64,000 nt of DNA, from contig JAIEUA010000011.1 of NCBI GenBank assembly GCA_019744815.1, forward strand, positions 248,001 through 312,000. Reading direction: 5' to 3'. The DNA is from Phycisphaerales bacterium (GTDB taxonomy: Bacteria; Planctomycetota; Phycisphaerae; Phycisphaerales; UBA1924). A program made the position numbers and the translations under genes. The notes below the pieces were generated by a model. That model did no database searches, was not told the origin of the DNA, and saw only the letters and a program-made list of their open reading frames with translations. Below are positions 55,152 through 63,779 of this stretch, piece after piece (the first letter of the stretch is position 1; each line of letters starts with the position of its first letter).

Positions 55152-55544
55152 CTACGCCACAGTGTACTGCCCCCGCCCAACCCGCTTGAAGACCTTCTTG
55201 TGCTTGATGAACGTCTGGTTCACGATCACCCGGAAGTTCGGCGAGGTGGTCATGTAGCCCGCGGCCTGCACCGCTTCAGCAACTTCGCCGACGCCCATCG
55301 TCTTGCCGTCGAGGACCTTCTGCATGGCTTCCACAAGACTGGTCGCGTTGCTGGCACGCGTTCCGCTTCCCACGATACCACCCTGCGCGGCAATCTGGGC
55401 GTTGACCTCGGCGAGCTTGGCCGCCAGACGGTCGCGCTTGCGCTGCAACGAAGCGAGCGTACCGCTGCGACGGCGGATCTCCGCTTGCAGCTGCGCGGTG
55501 GACAAGGACTCCAACGAACCCGACTTGCGTGCCTTCCGAGCCAT
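55152..55544 (-). CDS. HARE-HTH-like DNA-binding protein with coiled-coil N-terminus
   Basis: A 130-residue basic protein. Residues ~10-55 form a coiled coil (LSTAQLQAEIRRRSGTLASL, QRKRDRLAAKLAEVNAQIAA). Residues ~70-130 show a HARE/winged-helix-like domain (LVEAMQKVLDGKTMGVGEVA, AEAVQAAGYMTTSPNFRVIV, HKKVFKRVGRGQYTVA). The start is at the ATG at 55544 (MARKARKSG). This is a candidate nucleoid or restriction-linked regulator; similar small proteins recur in planctomycetes. The upstream in-frame extension is rejected because of its odd composition. Confidence 0.7.
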   Translation of the reverse strand: MARKARKSGSLESLSTAQLQAEIRRRSGTLASLQRKRDRLAAKLAEVNAQIAAQGGIVGSGTRASNATSLVEAMQKVLDGKTMGVGEVAEAVQAAGYMTTSPNFRVIVNQTFIKHKKVFKRVGRGQYTVA

Positions 55545-55635
55545 CGATGAACTCCATCTCCCGCACCTTGCCACAGAAGTGTGGCGGTGCAGTCTACCGA
55601 GTCGGGTCGGAGAATGCTGGGCGGTTCGATCGTGT

Positions 55636-55908
55636 CTATTCGGGGACGTTTGGGCGTTCGTCCGTCAGATCGACGATGTAGATATCCGACTCTCCCATCA
55701 TCTCTTGAGCCCGCTCAACCACACCCTTGGCTCCGAAGAACTGATCAACCCGGTCGCACTGACACCCTTGATTCTCGCACTCGCCAGAGATCGCAGCGAA
55801 GCGCTCGTCACAAGCTCGCCGGGTCACAGGATCAGCCTTGTTGCCGAACGGCATGGCCACAAAGACAATGTACGGATCCCCGTTGGGGTTTTTGAGTCGC
55901 TTCGCCAT
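55636..55908 (-). pseudogene. Truncated nucleoside 2-deoxyribosyltransferase/TIR-like ('VAMPFG') protein
   Basis: The frame from the ATG at 55908 (MAKRLKNPNGDPYIVFVAMP) holds FVAMPFGNK and SDIYIVDLTDERPNV. These are the phosphate- and nucleotide-binding loops of a family whose members are usually 150-300 residues. It ends after VPE at a TAG, 90 residues in, where the fold would continue (ERPNV-x-x-E is normally followed by a glycine-rich helix). It is a broken gene or a short variant. Confidence 0.5.
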
Positions 55909-55990
55909 GCAAGTCAGCATACCGAGGACACGCCCCAAATGCCACGGGCGGCCTGCGACGGAACACCAGAGGCAGCGAAACTGTAATCTG

Positions 55991-56355
55991 TTAGAGCGGC
56001 TGCACTGCCCGCAGAACACTCTCAATCACTTGAACATCCGTCGTCGGCTTCGCCGCCGCGATCACGCTCCACGCGGGATCGCAGCCGACCGAAGGCGGCT
56101 GCGACTCAGGATGCTCCCGAGCGATCCATCGGAACGCAGGCAGCCGATACTGCTTGGGATCATCAAACGCGATCGACGGCAACTGACACGACAGCAGCGT
56201 CATCGGCTGATCAAGCGTCGAGAACGTGTGGACCGTGCCGCGGCTGAAGATGAACACATCCCGTTCTCTGGCGGGGATGCTCCGCACATCGGAGCCGTCG
56301 AAATCCTCGACGGACTCATCGCTGACGTGGAAGAAGCCCCGTTCGGCGACATCCA
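55991..56355 (-). pseudogene. Fragment of a cupin-type gene
   Basis: On the minus strand, residues such as RDVFIFSRGTVHTFSTLDQP, MTLLSCQLPSIAFDDPKQYR and LPAFRWIAREHPESQPPSVG look like a cupin domain with its C-terminal extension. The start is missing or fused: the frame upstream (toward 56425) has no domain and reads antisense to another fragment. The rest of the gene is not seen. Confidence 0.35.
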
Positions 56356-56365
56356 GGCGCTTCAG

Positions 56366-56926
56366 ATGTACTCGTACTCGTCGTCCTATGGGATCGCCAC
56401 CTCCACAACAACGCAAACCGGCCACGAGAACACGCCTTGGTTGGACGGGCGTCAGCTTGCGGTTACTGGCGATGATGGGGTTGTCTACGGAACGGATTTC
56501 AGCACCTCGAACCCCGAGTGGATCCTCGACGCGGCGATCCGTCAGAATCGGTACACGCTCGACGGGTGCATCCGATCAAACGGTGGCGCGAACGCCGACA
56601 AACTGATGTCATACATCACGATGCCCGGCGAGCGAGACCATGTGAACGGCCCACTCGCCGGCTTGTATCCGCCGAACACCTTTTTGCGTGATTGGGAGCG
56701 CTCCTACTACTGGGTCTCCAACGATGCGATCCGGCGCATTCTCATGCTGTCTCGTTCGCGTGGCGTCAAGGAGTACGTGGTGTGGAGCTACAACCACGCG
56801 AACACCGAGTACACCTGGCGCCCAAATCCCGCCGGTCGCCTGATCGTTCGTTCAGTCAAGCATCATCGGACCCCGCCGCAAGGCGGGGTCTTGCGTTCCA
56901 AGGAAATTGCTTCCGCGGCCAAGTGA
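56366..56926 (+). pseudogene. C-terminal fragment of an unknown protein
   Basis: The plus-strand frame contains Trp/Tyr/Asn-rich, enzyme-like sequence (GHENTPWLDGRQLAVTGDDG, FLRDWERSYYWVSNDAIRRI, SRGVKEYVVWSYNHANTEYT). It lacks a proper 5' part. It runs through a hairpin, ACCCCGCC-GCAA-GGCGGGGT at 56870-56889, that would normally lie beyond a stop codon. I do not recognise the family. It is probably the tail of a gene interrupted near 56330, facing the cupin fragment. Confidence 0.35.
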
Positions 56927-57264
56927 CGCGCCCCCAAGCCTTCAGTCACGGCGGTCGCGTTCCACTACAGACCCGCCCGACCCAACCCCATGCCGCGGCC
57001 GCGTTTAACCAAGCTCCGTGCCGCTCTACGGAACCACGAAAGCCTTCTCGCTCAAGCTTGATGATGGAGAAGACTGTCGTATGCCAGACTGACAGGAAGC
57101 CACGACCGCTGGCAGACCGATGCGGCAAGCCTGAGCCGAATTGCAACGTCGTCCCGGCTTGATCCGCATGGATTCCTGCCGCGTAGCAATCGGTTTGGCG
57201 CGCGAATTGCCCAACAGGTCTTGAGTCGAACGGATTCGGAAAAAGCCACGGAGCGGCTCGCAAG
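56927..57264. other. Non-coding spacer in the degraded region
   Basis: 338 bases in which nothing is supported. It should contain the promoter of the HNH gene at 57265. Confidence 0.4.
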
Positions 57265-58026
57265 ATGGCCAAAGCTACAAGCAACACAGTCGTAGAAACC
57301 GGTAACGCGCTTCCGCCGGCGGTAGTCAAGCCGAAGTCGCGGGCGGTCCACTCAAAGACGCGACTCTTTCTATACGTGAGGGCCGCAGGGCGATGTGAGT
57401 TCGACGGTTGCAACTGCTATCTGCTTGAACACCACGTCACCAAACAGGCCGGGAACTTTGCCGAAATGGCGCACATCTGGGCTTTCTCTGAGAACGGTCC
57501 CCGCGGCGACTTAGCGGAGGCGGGAACGGATATCCACGATATTGAGAACCTGATGCTGCTCTGCCCAACCTGCCACAAACTTGTGGATACTCACAGGGGC
57601 ATGTTCACGGTGGAGGTCTTGCGTTCGTTCAAGAAGGCGCACGAAGATCGCGTCTTCGAACTGACGGACACCAAGCCAGACCGCGGAACGGTTGCCGTTG
57701 TGCTGCGCGGCAGAGTCGCCGGGAAACCCGTAGTCGTCAGCCTTCCGGAGATTCAGAGTGCCATCGCTCCACGATACTGCGGTGATCGATGCGTCCATGA
57801 GATCGACCTGACTGCCATCGAAGACAGTTCGTCGCCTGCTTTCTGGAGCATACGGTCGCGAAGCGCGTGCGCGATGGCCATCGCAAGCACTCCAAGGCTT
57901 GAGTGCCGACGAGCCCGACGAGCACAACCAGACTTGGTGCGATGTCCGTTTACGGACAGATCAACGCGTCGTACGCCGCGGCGAACAGCACGAAGTCCGA
58001 GTCGTCGACCATCTGGTCCTTGTTGA
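57265..58026 (+). CDS. HNH endonuclease, Cap5/SAVED-like N-terminus, probably truncated
   Basis: A 253-residue frame. Residues ~30-120 are an HNH nuclease with zinc ligands: VRAAGRCEFDGCNCYLLEHH (C-x4-C), EMAHIWAFSENGPRGD (catalytic His) and IENLMLLCPTCHKLVDTHRG (second Cys pair, last His). This layout, followed by TVEVLRSFKKAHEDRVFEL and then VHEIDLTAIEDSS, matches CBASS effector Cap5 (HNH plus SAVED), where the second half senses a cyclic oligonucleotide. From about residue 195 the frame becomes Arg/Ser-rich nonsense and overlaps the convergent dockerin-like gene, so most of SAVED is absent. No cyclase or other CBASS gene is nearby. Confidence 0.65.
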   Translation: MAKATSNTVVETGNALPPAVVKPKSRAVHSKTRLFLYVRAAGRCEFDGCNCYLLEHHVTKQAGNFAEMAHIWAFSENGPRGDLAEAGTDIHDIENLMLLCPTCHKLVDTHRGMFTVEVLRSFKKAHEDRVFELTDTKPDRGTVAVVLRGRVAGKPVVVSLPEIQSAIAPRYCGDRCVHEIDLTAIEDSSSPAFWSIRSRSACAMAIASTPRLECRRARRAQPDLVRCPFTDRSTRRTPRRTARSPSRRPSGPC

Positions 58027-58795
58027 GGTCCGCCGGGCACCCGCTGGGCATCGCGGGATCGGCGCAATCCAGCAGGTTGTACGCCTCGGCGAAGATCACA
58101 AAGTCGGAATCATCCACGAAGGTGTCGTTGTTCAGGTCGCCCGGGCACGCGGGGATGGTGACGGTGAAGTTCGTGCCCGGGTTGTTCTTGAAGACGGCGG
58201 CGCCGGACGTGACGATGTAGTTCGCCGCGTTGGTGGTGCTCGCGCCCGAGGCCGCCCCGTTGTACGTGAGCGCCGAAGTTGAAGCCGACGGGAGCGCCAA
58301 CGGGAACGCCGGACCCGCGTTGCTGTCGGAATCGTTGGTGAAGTTCAGAACCTGAGACCCGGTGTACGCCGCACCTCCCCACGCCACCGACCACCAGATC
58401 GTGGCGCCGTCCTCGAACGCAAGCTTGCCCGCCGCGAGATACGAGGCAGGGATCACGGCGGACATCGTGAAATCGGGAACCGCCGCGGGAGTGGTCTTGC
58501 CCACGAACGACGGCGACGCGATCAGGATGGTTGCTCCGGCGGCGCCGTTGCTCACGTTGGCCGGGAAGGTGATGAGCGTAATCGGATTCTGCCCGGCGGC
58601 GTCGTACACCCGCAGCCGGCTCAACGCCACGAAGTTCTGTCCAGCGAACCGCTGTCGAAGCTGAATCGCCTGGGCTGTCACATCGCCGCCCACGCCTCCG
58701 ATGATCTGCTGGATCTGCATGACATGGTGGCTTGCCACCGCCGTCGACGCGAGCAGCACACAGCCAGACGCCACAGAAACGATCGTCGTCTTCAT
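57950..58795 (-). CDS. Secreted protein with dockerin-like doublet
   Basis: A 281-residue exported protein. The start at 58795 has GGAGG upstream and gives a signal peptide (MKTTIVSVASGCVLLASTAV, cleaved near ASHH). The middle (about 25-205) is beta-rich and Ser/Thr/Ala-rich (SRLRVYDAAGQNPITLITFP, WWSVAWGGAAYTGSQVLNFT) with no enzymatic motif. The C-terminus carries two Ca-loop repeats, CPGDLNNDTFVDDSDFVIF and CPADLNKDQMVDDSDFVLF, each preceded by Cys-Pro, and ends in ICP. It is the third dockerin-like protein of the window and probably a surface or matrix component. Its 3' end overlaps the tail of the HNH frame on the other strand. Confidence 0.85.
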   Translation of the reverse strand: MKTTIVSVASGCVLLASTAVASHHVMQIQQIIGGVGGDVTAQAIQLRQRFAGQNFVALSRLRVYDAAGQNPITLITFPANVSNGAAGATILIASPSFVGKTTPAAVPDFTMSAVIPASYLAAGKLAFEDGATIWWSVAWGGAAYTGSQVLNFTNDSDSNAGPAFPLALPSASTSALTYNGAASGASTTNAANYIVTSGAAVFKNNPGTNFTVTIPACPGDLNNDTFVDDSDFVIFAEAYNLLDCADPAMPSGCPADLNKDQMVDDSDFVLFAAAYDALICP

Positions 58796-58953
58796 TTCAA
58801 ACCTCCGGGTTCGTTCCGACGTCCCCGCGTCGGAGAGAGGCCGACTCGTGGTGTCCCCTGCCACAAGCCCGCCCGAGGTCGATGTCCTGCACGCACAAAG
58901 CGATTGCAGAAAACCCAAAGTTCGCCCGATCTCGCCCGTGCTGGCTCGAGAAC

Positions 58954-59538
58954 CTAGCCGCGTCGGGCCCCGAAGATCGCTCCCAAGCCGCCAGCGACGG
59001 ACGACGGCAGATACTCCGTCGCGAGCTTGGCGAGACGCCCGCTCTCTTCCCGCGCCAGCTCGACCCCGTGCTCGACGTGCTGTTGCGCACTGCTCCAGTC
59101 GTACTCAAAGATGCCGAAGTACTTCAGCGCCGCGATCGCGGCGAAGACCAGCCCCGCGACGATCAGCACGCTCTTGATGATCTTCTTCACGACGAAAGCA
59201 ACCAAGAAGGCGCCGATGAAGCTCAGCCCGTAGCGCACCGCCCGCGGCGCGGACTGGTCGATCAGCCTCTGGCTCGGCGAGGTCTCGATCGGCGAAGGCG
59301 AGCTCAGCGATGATGCTGGCGATGAAGACGGTGCTGAAGCCGGCGAGCTCGAGATCGCGTTGGCTGGCTCCGGCCTGGTCAGGGCCGAGTAACCCCACGA
59401 GACCGCTCCGAGCACCGTCACGAGGATCGCGGTCCAGAGAGACTTGCTCCCCATCAGCGATCCCGCAACTCTCCGAGAAGCCGCCGCCCCGAGGTTGGGT
59501 TCCGCTCCCGTGCCGTCCGCGATGGGGTGGTTCGACAT
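58954..59538 (-). CDS. FUN14-family membrane protein
   Basis: A 194-residue protein. Residues ~35-55 and ~105-145 are membrane segments (AILVTVLGAVSWGYSAL; VRYGLSFIGAFLVAFVVKKI, LIVAGLVFAAIAALKYFGI). The FUN14 pattern is complete: a glycine-containing pair of helices, then DWSSAQQHVEHGVELAREES and a closing GGLGAIFGARRG. A Ser/Pro-rich linker lies between the first helix and the domain. The role in bacteria is not known. The start at 59538 is the first Met before the conserved part. Confidence 0.8.
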   Translation of the reverse strand: MSNHPIADGTGAEPNLGAAASRRVAGSLMGSKSLWTAILVTVLGAVSWGYSALTRPEPANAISSSPASAPSSSPASSLSSPSPIETSPSQRLIDQSAPRAVRYGLSFIGAFLVAFVVKKIIKSVLIVAGLVFAAIAALKYFGIFEYDWSSAQQHVEHGVELAREESGRLAKLATEYLPSSVAGGLGAIFGARRG

Positions 59539-59612
59539 GGCCCGATGGTACCGCATGGGTCGAGAACGCACCCGGTTCGCCGCACCCGCGGCACCTTTGA
59601 CACCACCGTACA

Positions 59613-60233
59613 ATGACTCAGCGTTCCCCTCCGATGGCAACCACGAACGACTCCATTTCCGCCGAGAATCCCAGCAGCTCCGGCCTCGAAGCCCACGTCG
59701 CTGAGGTGATGCCGGACTTGTACCAGCAGCTCCGCGCGATCGCGGCCAAGTACATGAACCGCGAGCGCCGGGACCATTCGCTGCAGGCGACCGAGGTCGT
59801 GCACGAAGCATTCGTGAGGCTCGCGGGCTGGGAGAAAGCCATCCAGGTCGCGGACAAGGAGCAGTTCCTCGCCACCGCGGCCGCGGTCATCCGCCGGGTG
59901 CTGGTGGATCACGCACGACGCCGAAACTCCCTCAAGCGCGGCGGGGGCGACGTCGTCCGGCTCGGAGATCACGACGCCGCGGACCGTCATGACCAAGGCC
60001 CGGCCACGATCGCCGAGCTCATCGAGATCGACGGAGCGATGGAAAAGCTCCGGTACCTCAACGATCGCGCGGCCCGGATCGTCGAGCTTCGCTTCTTCGG
60101 CGGCCTCACCGTCGAGCAGATCGGCCGCGTGCTCCAGGTGAGCGAACGCACCGTGGCGGACGATTGGCGGTTTGCCCGGGCGTGGCTGCGAAGAGAACTC
60201 GGCGAGTCCGCCAATCAAGCGGCTGGTGATTGA
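59613..60233 (+). CDS. ECF-type RNA polymerase sigma factor
   Basis: A 206-residue sigma-70-family protein (199 residues if the ATG at 59634 is used; neither has a good ribosome site). It has the region 2 block MPDLYQQLRAIAAKYMNRER, then SLQATEVVHEAFVRLAGWEK, and the region 4 helix-turn-helix AARIVELRFFGGLTVEQIGR, VLQVSERTVADDWRFARAWL. This is the planctomycete ECF subgroup that usually pairs with protein kinases. A kinase-like gene converges on it from the other side, 42 bp away. Confidence 0.92.
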   Translation: MTQRSPPMATTNDSISAENPSSSGLEAHVAEVMPDLYQQLRAIAAKYMNRERRDHSLQATEVVHEAFVRLAGWEKAIQVADKEQFLATAAAVIRRVLVDHARRRNSLKRGGGDVVRLGDHDAADRHDQGPATIAELIEIDGAMEKLRYLNDRAARIVELRFFGGLTVEQIGRVLQVSERTVADDWRFARAWLRRELGESANQAAGD

Positions 60234-60275
60234 ACGCCGTTTCTCGTGGGCGCCACCGAACAGTCGCGGCGTTCT

Positions 60276-61565
60276 TCAAGCCCGCCGCAGCTTGTCCACG
60301 ATCCGCATCATCCGGATGCCAAGCGATTCCGGCTCCGCCGGCGGCGGCGAGGCGATCGCCTTGCCATCGAGCACCAGTCGGGTGTCCGCGGCCAGATCGG
60401 CGACCGACTTGTATCGATCGCGAGGCTGCTTGGAAAGACAGCGGAGCACCAGACGCGATTTGTCACCGACGAGCTCGGCGGCAAACTTCTCCGGGGTCGA
60501 TGACCGCTTCGTCGAGAGCTCGTTGATCTCGGTCGTCAGCTCGGCGAGTCGGCGCGAAGGCTCCAGAGGCGGCTCCTCGCTCACGATCCGCTGCATCGCC
60601 TCGACACCGAAACGCCGCAACGAGGACCGGTCGAACGGGCCGACCCCGACAAGCAGTTCGTACAGCAGCGCGCCGAGCGAGTAGACGTCACAGGTGGTCT
60701 CGACCGGGCCGGTGCCCACTGCGTGCTCCGGCGGCACGTACTCCGGCGTCCCGTGGAGAACCTCGCAGCGCAGCCACGTCGCGCGAAGCGTCGACTCGCT
60801 CAGCACCGCCCGGTGCATCGCGGTGTCGAGCAGGCGGACCTGCGGCAAATCTCCGACCAGGTGGACACACACGTTCGCCGGCTTGATCCCACCGTGGATC
60901 ACCCCGATGCGGTGAGCGGCCTCCACCGCCTCGCAGAGATCAAGGAAGAGCACCAAACGGGCGTGCAGGTCGAGCCGGCGTCGATCGGCGTATGCCGTAA
61001 TCGATTCGCCCGGGACGTACGTGCTGACCACATAGCCCGCGCCGACCGGCAGCCACCCGGATTCCACAACCCCCGCCGCGGTGTGCCCTGCGTCTTCCAA
61101 TGCCTTGTGATCGACACGCAGCCGCGTGAGCACGCTCTCCGCCGCGCTGTGGGTGAGATGCAGTTCGGACCGGAAGATCTTCGCCGCCCGCACCCGCGAC
61201 GGATCCGATTCGGCCCTGGTGAGATAGCTCTTTCCCAGAGCGCCGGCCCCGAGCCGGTCCTTGAGCACAAACGAACCAACCGCCGAGATGACAGCGGATT
61301 TGCGTTCGTTCTTGATCGGGGTGGTCTCGCACGCCGCGGACACGGAATGAGTGGGCACCTTCCCGGGTCCGGGATCGGTGGTCACCACCGGCTGATCGAG
61401 CACGGAGGGCTCGCCGCCGTCGAGACGCAGCAGCTCGGTGACTTCCTTCAGGAGCTCGGCGTCGCGGCCGCAACGCTGCGCAAGGAAGGAGTCCCTGGCT
61501 CGCCCGCGAAAACGCTGGGCGTCCAGAAAGACCTCGCGGACCTGACGGAATCGTTCGGCGTCCAT
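60276..61565 (-). CDS. Ser/Thr protein kinase-like protein, predicted pseudokinase
   Basis: A 429-residue protein. The N-terminal ~90 residues resemble the sequence usually found ahead of kinases in this group (MDAERFRQVREVFLDAQRFR). The kinase domain has a Gly-rich loop (LKDRLGAGALGKSYL), beta-3 Lys (VRAAKIFRSE, ~residue 125), and the APE-like VLHGTPEYVPPEHAVG. At ~residue 222 the catalytic loop reads IHGGIKPANVCV: HGG replaces HRD, so the catalytic Asp is missing. DFG is also altered (VRLLDTAM). It is probably inactive, perhaps a scaffold or sensor for the adjacent sigma factor. The start at 61565 has an AAGG site eight bases upstream. Confidence 0.85.
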   Translation of the reverse strand: MDAERFRQVREVFLDAQRFRGRARDSFLAQRCGRDAELLKEVTELLRLDGGEPSVLDQPVVTTDPGPGKVPTHSVSAACETTPIKNERKSAVISAVGSFVLKDRLGAGALGKSYLTRAESDPSRVRAAKIFRSELHLTHSAAESVLTRLRVDHKALEDAGHTAAGVVESGWLPVGAGYVVSTYVPGESITAYADRRRLDLHARLVLFLDLCEAVEAAHRIGVIHGGIKPANVCVHLVGDLPQVRLLDTAMHRAVLSESTLRATWLRCEVLHGTPEYVPPEHAVGTGPVETTCDVYSLGALLYELLVGVGPFDRSSLRRFGVEAMQRIVSEEPPLEPSRRLAELTTEINELSTKRSSTPEKFAAELVGDKSRLVLRCLSKQPRDRYKSVADLAADTRLVLDGKAIASPPPAEPESLGIRMMRIVDKLRRA

Positions 61566-61982
61566 CGGCAAGGCCTTTCATCGGATCGTGACGACCCGGA
61601 GAACGAATCGCATTTTTCACCTCCGTGCGACCGCTCGAACGCCTCTTGTCGATCCATCCGATAGGACCGCTGAACCAGCGACCTGTATTTCCCGGCGGAA
61701 GCCCGGGACTTCTACACCACCGACGGGATTGGATCGACGCATCCGACGGCGACGAACCCCACGTCCGCCGAAGCCTGATGCATCCATCCGATCCCTCTCT
61801 CTGCCCTCAGTAGCGTGAACCGAGGCCCAGACCCGCAAGGAATTGTGCCTGCTTCTGACGGAACTTCGTTCGTGTTTTATTTGGTTTTCTTCGGCGCGCT
61901 CCGAAATCGCTTCAGCTCGTCGCTCGGCTTCACGCTCCCGTGGGTAGAGGCGGCCGTTCGGAGGGGAATGGCCGTTTCGATC
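61566..61982. other. Gene-free region with possible transcribed RNA
   Basis: About 417 bases upstream of the kinase-like gene with no convincing ORF. A strong terminator for plus-strand transcription lies immediately after it (61983-62030), so a short non-coding transcript may arise here. Confidence 0.4.
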
Positions 61983-62030
61983 CAGCCGCCGGCGTCGAGA
62001 CTTGGGTCGACGCCGGCGGCTGTTGTTTTT
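61983..62030 (+). terminator. Orphan strong intrinsic terminator
   Basis: A perfect 16-bp stem CAGCCGCCGGCGTCGA / TCGACGCCGGCGGCTG (61983-61998, 62007-62022) with an 8-base loop, followed by TTGTTTTT. The nearest plus-strand gene ends 1.75 kb upstream, with the convergent kinase gene between. Confidence 0.88.
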
Positions 62031-62078
62031 GGATTGAACGGGCCCCCTGCCCCATGCTCCAGGGGAAGGCCGACAATG

Positions 62079-62110
62079 AAAAACGCCCCGGGCGTCAAGC
62101 CCGGGGCGTC
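62079..62110 (-). terminator. Terminator of the 62141 dockerin-like gene
   Basis: On the minus strand, a 10-bp stem CGCCCCGGGC / GCCCGGGGCG (62084-62093, 62099-62108) and a T run from the AAAAA at 62079-62083. It lies just past the stop codon. Confidence 0.9.
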
Positions 62111-62140
62111 GGAAAATCGGGAGAGTCCGCGAACCGAGAA

Positions 62141-63571
62141 TCAGTTCGTGGAGCCAGGGCAGAGCAGGTCGTTGTAGGCGCTGGCGAAGGCGACGAAATC
62201 GGTGTCGTCGGTCGCGGCGTCGCCGTTGAAGTCACCGACGCCGAAGGGGCCGCCGGCGGTGAGCAGGTCGTTGTAGGCGCCAGCGAAGATCACGAAGTCC
62301 GAGTCATCGACGAAGCCGTCGTCGTTGAGGTCGGCCGGGCAGTCGGTGGTGGCCTGGAACACGAGCAACGCGCGGTTCGCGAAGTTGGTCAGGGCGAGGC
62401 GCTTGTAGACGCCGTCCCAACCGAACGACCACGCGGTGCCGATGGCGGTGATCTCGGTGCTGTTGGGCGTCGAGTCGGCCGGGAGCGTGAAGGGCGTGCC
62501 GTCGAAGTTCTTCCACTGAGCGGTGACGGCGGCACCGTCCTCGTTGGCGAGCTTGATTACCTGGGCGAAGGCGGTCGACGGCGCGCCCTGATCGTTGTAG
62601 ATGAAGACGCGCTTGGCCTGGCCCGGGGCGCCGCGGAGGATGCGGATGTTGTGCAAGCTGGTGAAGGCCAGGTCGCCGTCGCTGCCACCGATGTTGGAGG
62701 TCGTCGACCAGACGTTGCTGCCGTTGCGCTTCGAGAGATACAGAGCGCGGCCGGAGCGGGCGACGGCGATGTCGCGGTCCACGTCCAGCGAGCGGTACAG
62801 CGAGCCGCTGGTGTTGTTGATGCGGAAGTCGCCGGCGCCACCGATGGCGTTGGTGAACGCGGGCGTGAACCGGTCGAGCGCCAGATCGCCGCTGATGGTG
62901 GTCGAGGGCTTCAGACCCCAGTACGCAGAAGCGCTGAAGGAAAGCGCCGCGACGGCCGCGGGAACGACTTCATTGTCGGGAGCGGTGAAGCCCTGACCGT
63001 TGAAGCCCAAGTCCCAAGCGCCGGCGTTGCCGCGGACGTTGGCACCCGGAGCCGAACCGATGAAGGCAAGGCTGGTGCTCGAATCGATGAAGGCGTAGGA
63101 CTGGAACTGGTCCGCGGGCGTCGCGCTGCCGCCGTCGGCGAACATGATCAGGTTGGCCTTGCTGAGCGAGTTGGCCGAGGGAGCGGCGGCCTCAGGGCTG
63201 AAGCGGAACCCGGTGTACTGACGACCGTTCGGCCATGAGGGCTTGTCGGCGTTGGTCACATCGGTGTCGCTGCGGGTGTAATAGGGAGCGGGAGCCGGAT
63301 CACCGAAGGTCCAGGCGCTCTTGATGACCGTCGCGCCGATCGGGCCGGTGACGCCCGAGCTGTTCCAGCCGCCGACCACCACGCGGTCGCCGTAGATCTC
63401 GACGGCGCTGGGGTTGTTGCCGATCCAGAACGGATTGGTGTTGTTGCTGCAGTACTCGCTGAGGCTGGGATTGACCGGGATGCGGCGGAAAATCAGTTGC
63501 TTGGCATCCGCGGAGCTGACACCGATGGTGCCGGCGACCGCCGCTAGAACGAGCAGATTCATCGTCTTCAT
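62141..63571 (-). CDS. Secreted protein with C-terminal dockerin-like doublet
   Basis: A 476-residue exported protein. The start at 63571 has GGGAGAG upstream and opens a signal peptide (MKTMNLLVLAAVAGTIGVSS, cleaved near ADAKQ). The body is beta-rich and resembles a propeller-like or PEP-CTERM-type cell-surface protein (AVEIYGDRVVVGGWNSSGVT, DGVYKRLALTNFANRALLVF), with no catalytic motif. The C-terminus has CPADLNDDGFVDDSDFVIF and GVGDFNGDAATDDTDFVAF, ending LLCPGSTN, so it is the fourth dockerin-like protein of the window. A dedicated terminator closes the gene. Confidence 0.87.
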   Translation of the reverse strand: MKTMNLLVLAAVAGTIGVSSADAKQLIFRRIPVNPSLSEYCSNNTNPFWIGNNPSAVEIYGDRVVVGGWNSSGVTGPIGATVIKSAWTFGDPAPAPYYTRSDTDVTNADKPSWPNGRQYTGFRFSPEAAAPSANSLSKANLIMFADGGSATPADQFQSYAFIDSSTSLAFIGSAPGANVRGNAGAWDLGFNGQGFTAPDNEVVPAAVAALSFSASAYWGLKPSTTISGDLALDRFTPAFTNAIGGAGDFRINNTSGSLYRSLDVDRDIAVARSGRALYLSKRNGSNVWSTTSNIGGSDGDLAFTSLHNIRILRGAPGQAKRVFIYNDQGAPSTAFAQVIKLANEDGAAVTAQWKNFDGTPFTLPADSTPNSTEITAIGTAWSFGWDGVYKRLALTNFANRALLVFQATTDCPADLNDDGFVDDSDFVIFAGAYNDLLTAGGPFGVGDFNGDAATDDTDFVAFASAYNDLLCPGSTN

Positions 63572-63752
63572 ACAAAGCTCTCCCGTTGATTGACGCGGCG
63601 ACAACCGTCGCCGCAAGACCTGACACCGGACCCCGGTGCTCCAAGTCGAGTGTACTAGAAACTCAGGAAAAAACAGTACGTTTTGAAGCACCCGGTCGGG
63701 TTTTTCGCGGAGGAAGGACCGACAATCTGAAAACGATACAGAAACACGTCCG

Positions 63753-63774
63753 ATAACGCGTTCACGAGCGTTAT
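63753..63774. promoter_or_regulatory. Inverted repeat upstream of the 62141 gene
   Basis: ATAACGC and GCGTTAT (63753-63759, 63768-63774) form a 7-bp inverted repeat with an 8-base spacer, between the end of the 63780 gene and the start of the dockerin-like gene. It could be an operator or part of a weak terminator. Confidence 0.3.
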
Positions 63775-63779
63775 GATTG

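Noticed and set aside
61940..63238. 432-codon plus-strand frame opposite the 62141 dockerin-like gene
   Set aside because: It crosses two terminators and is Gly/Val/Arg-rich antisense of a clear secreted protein.
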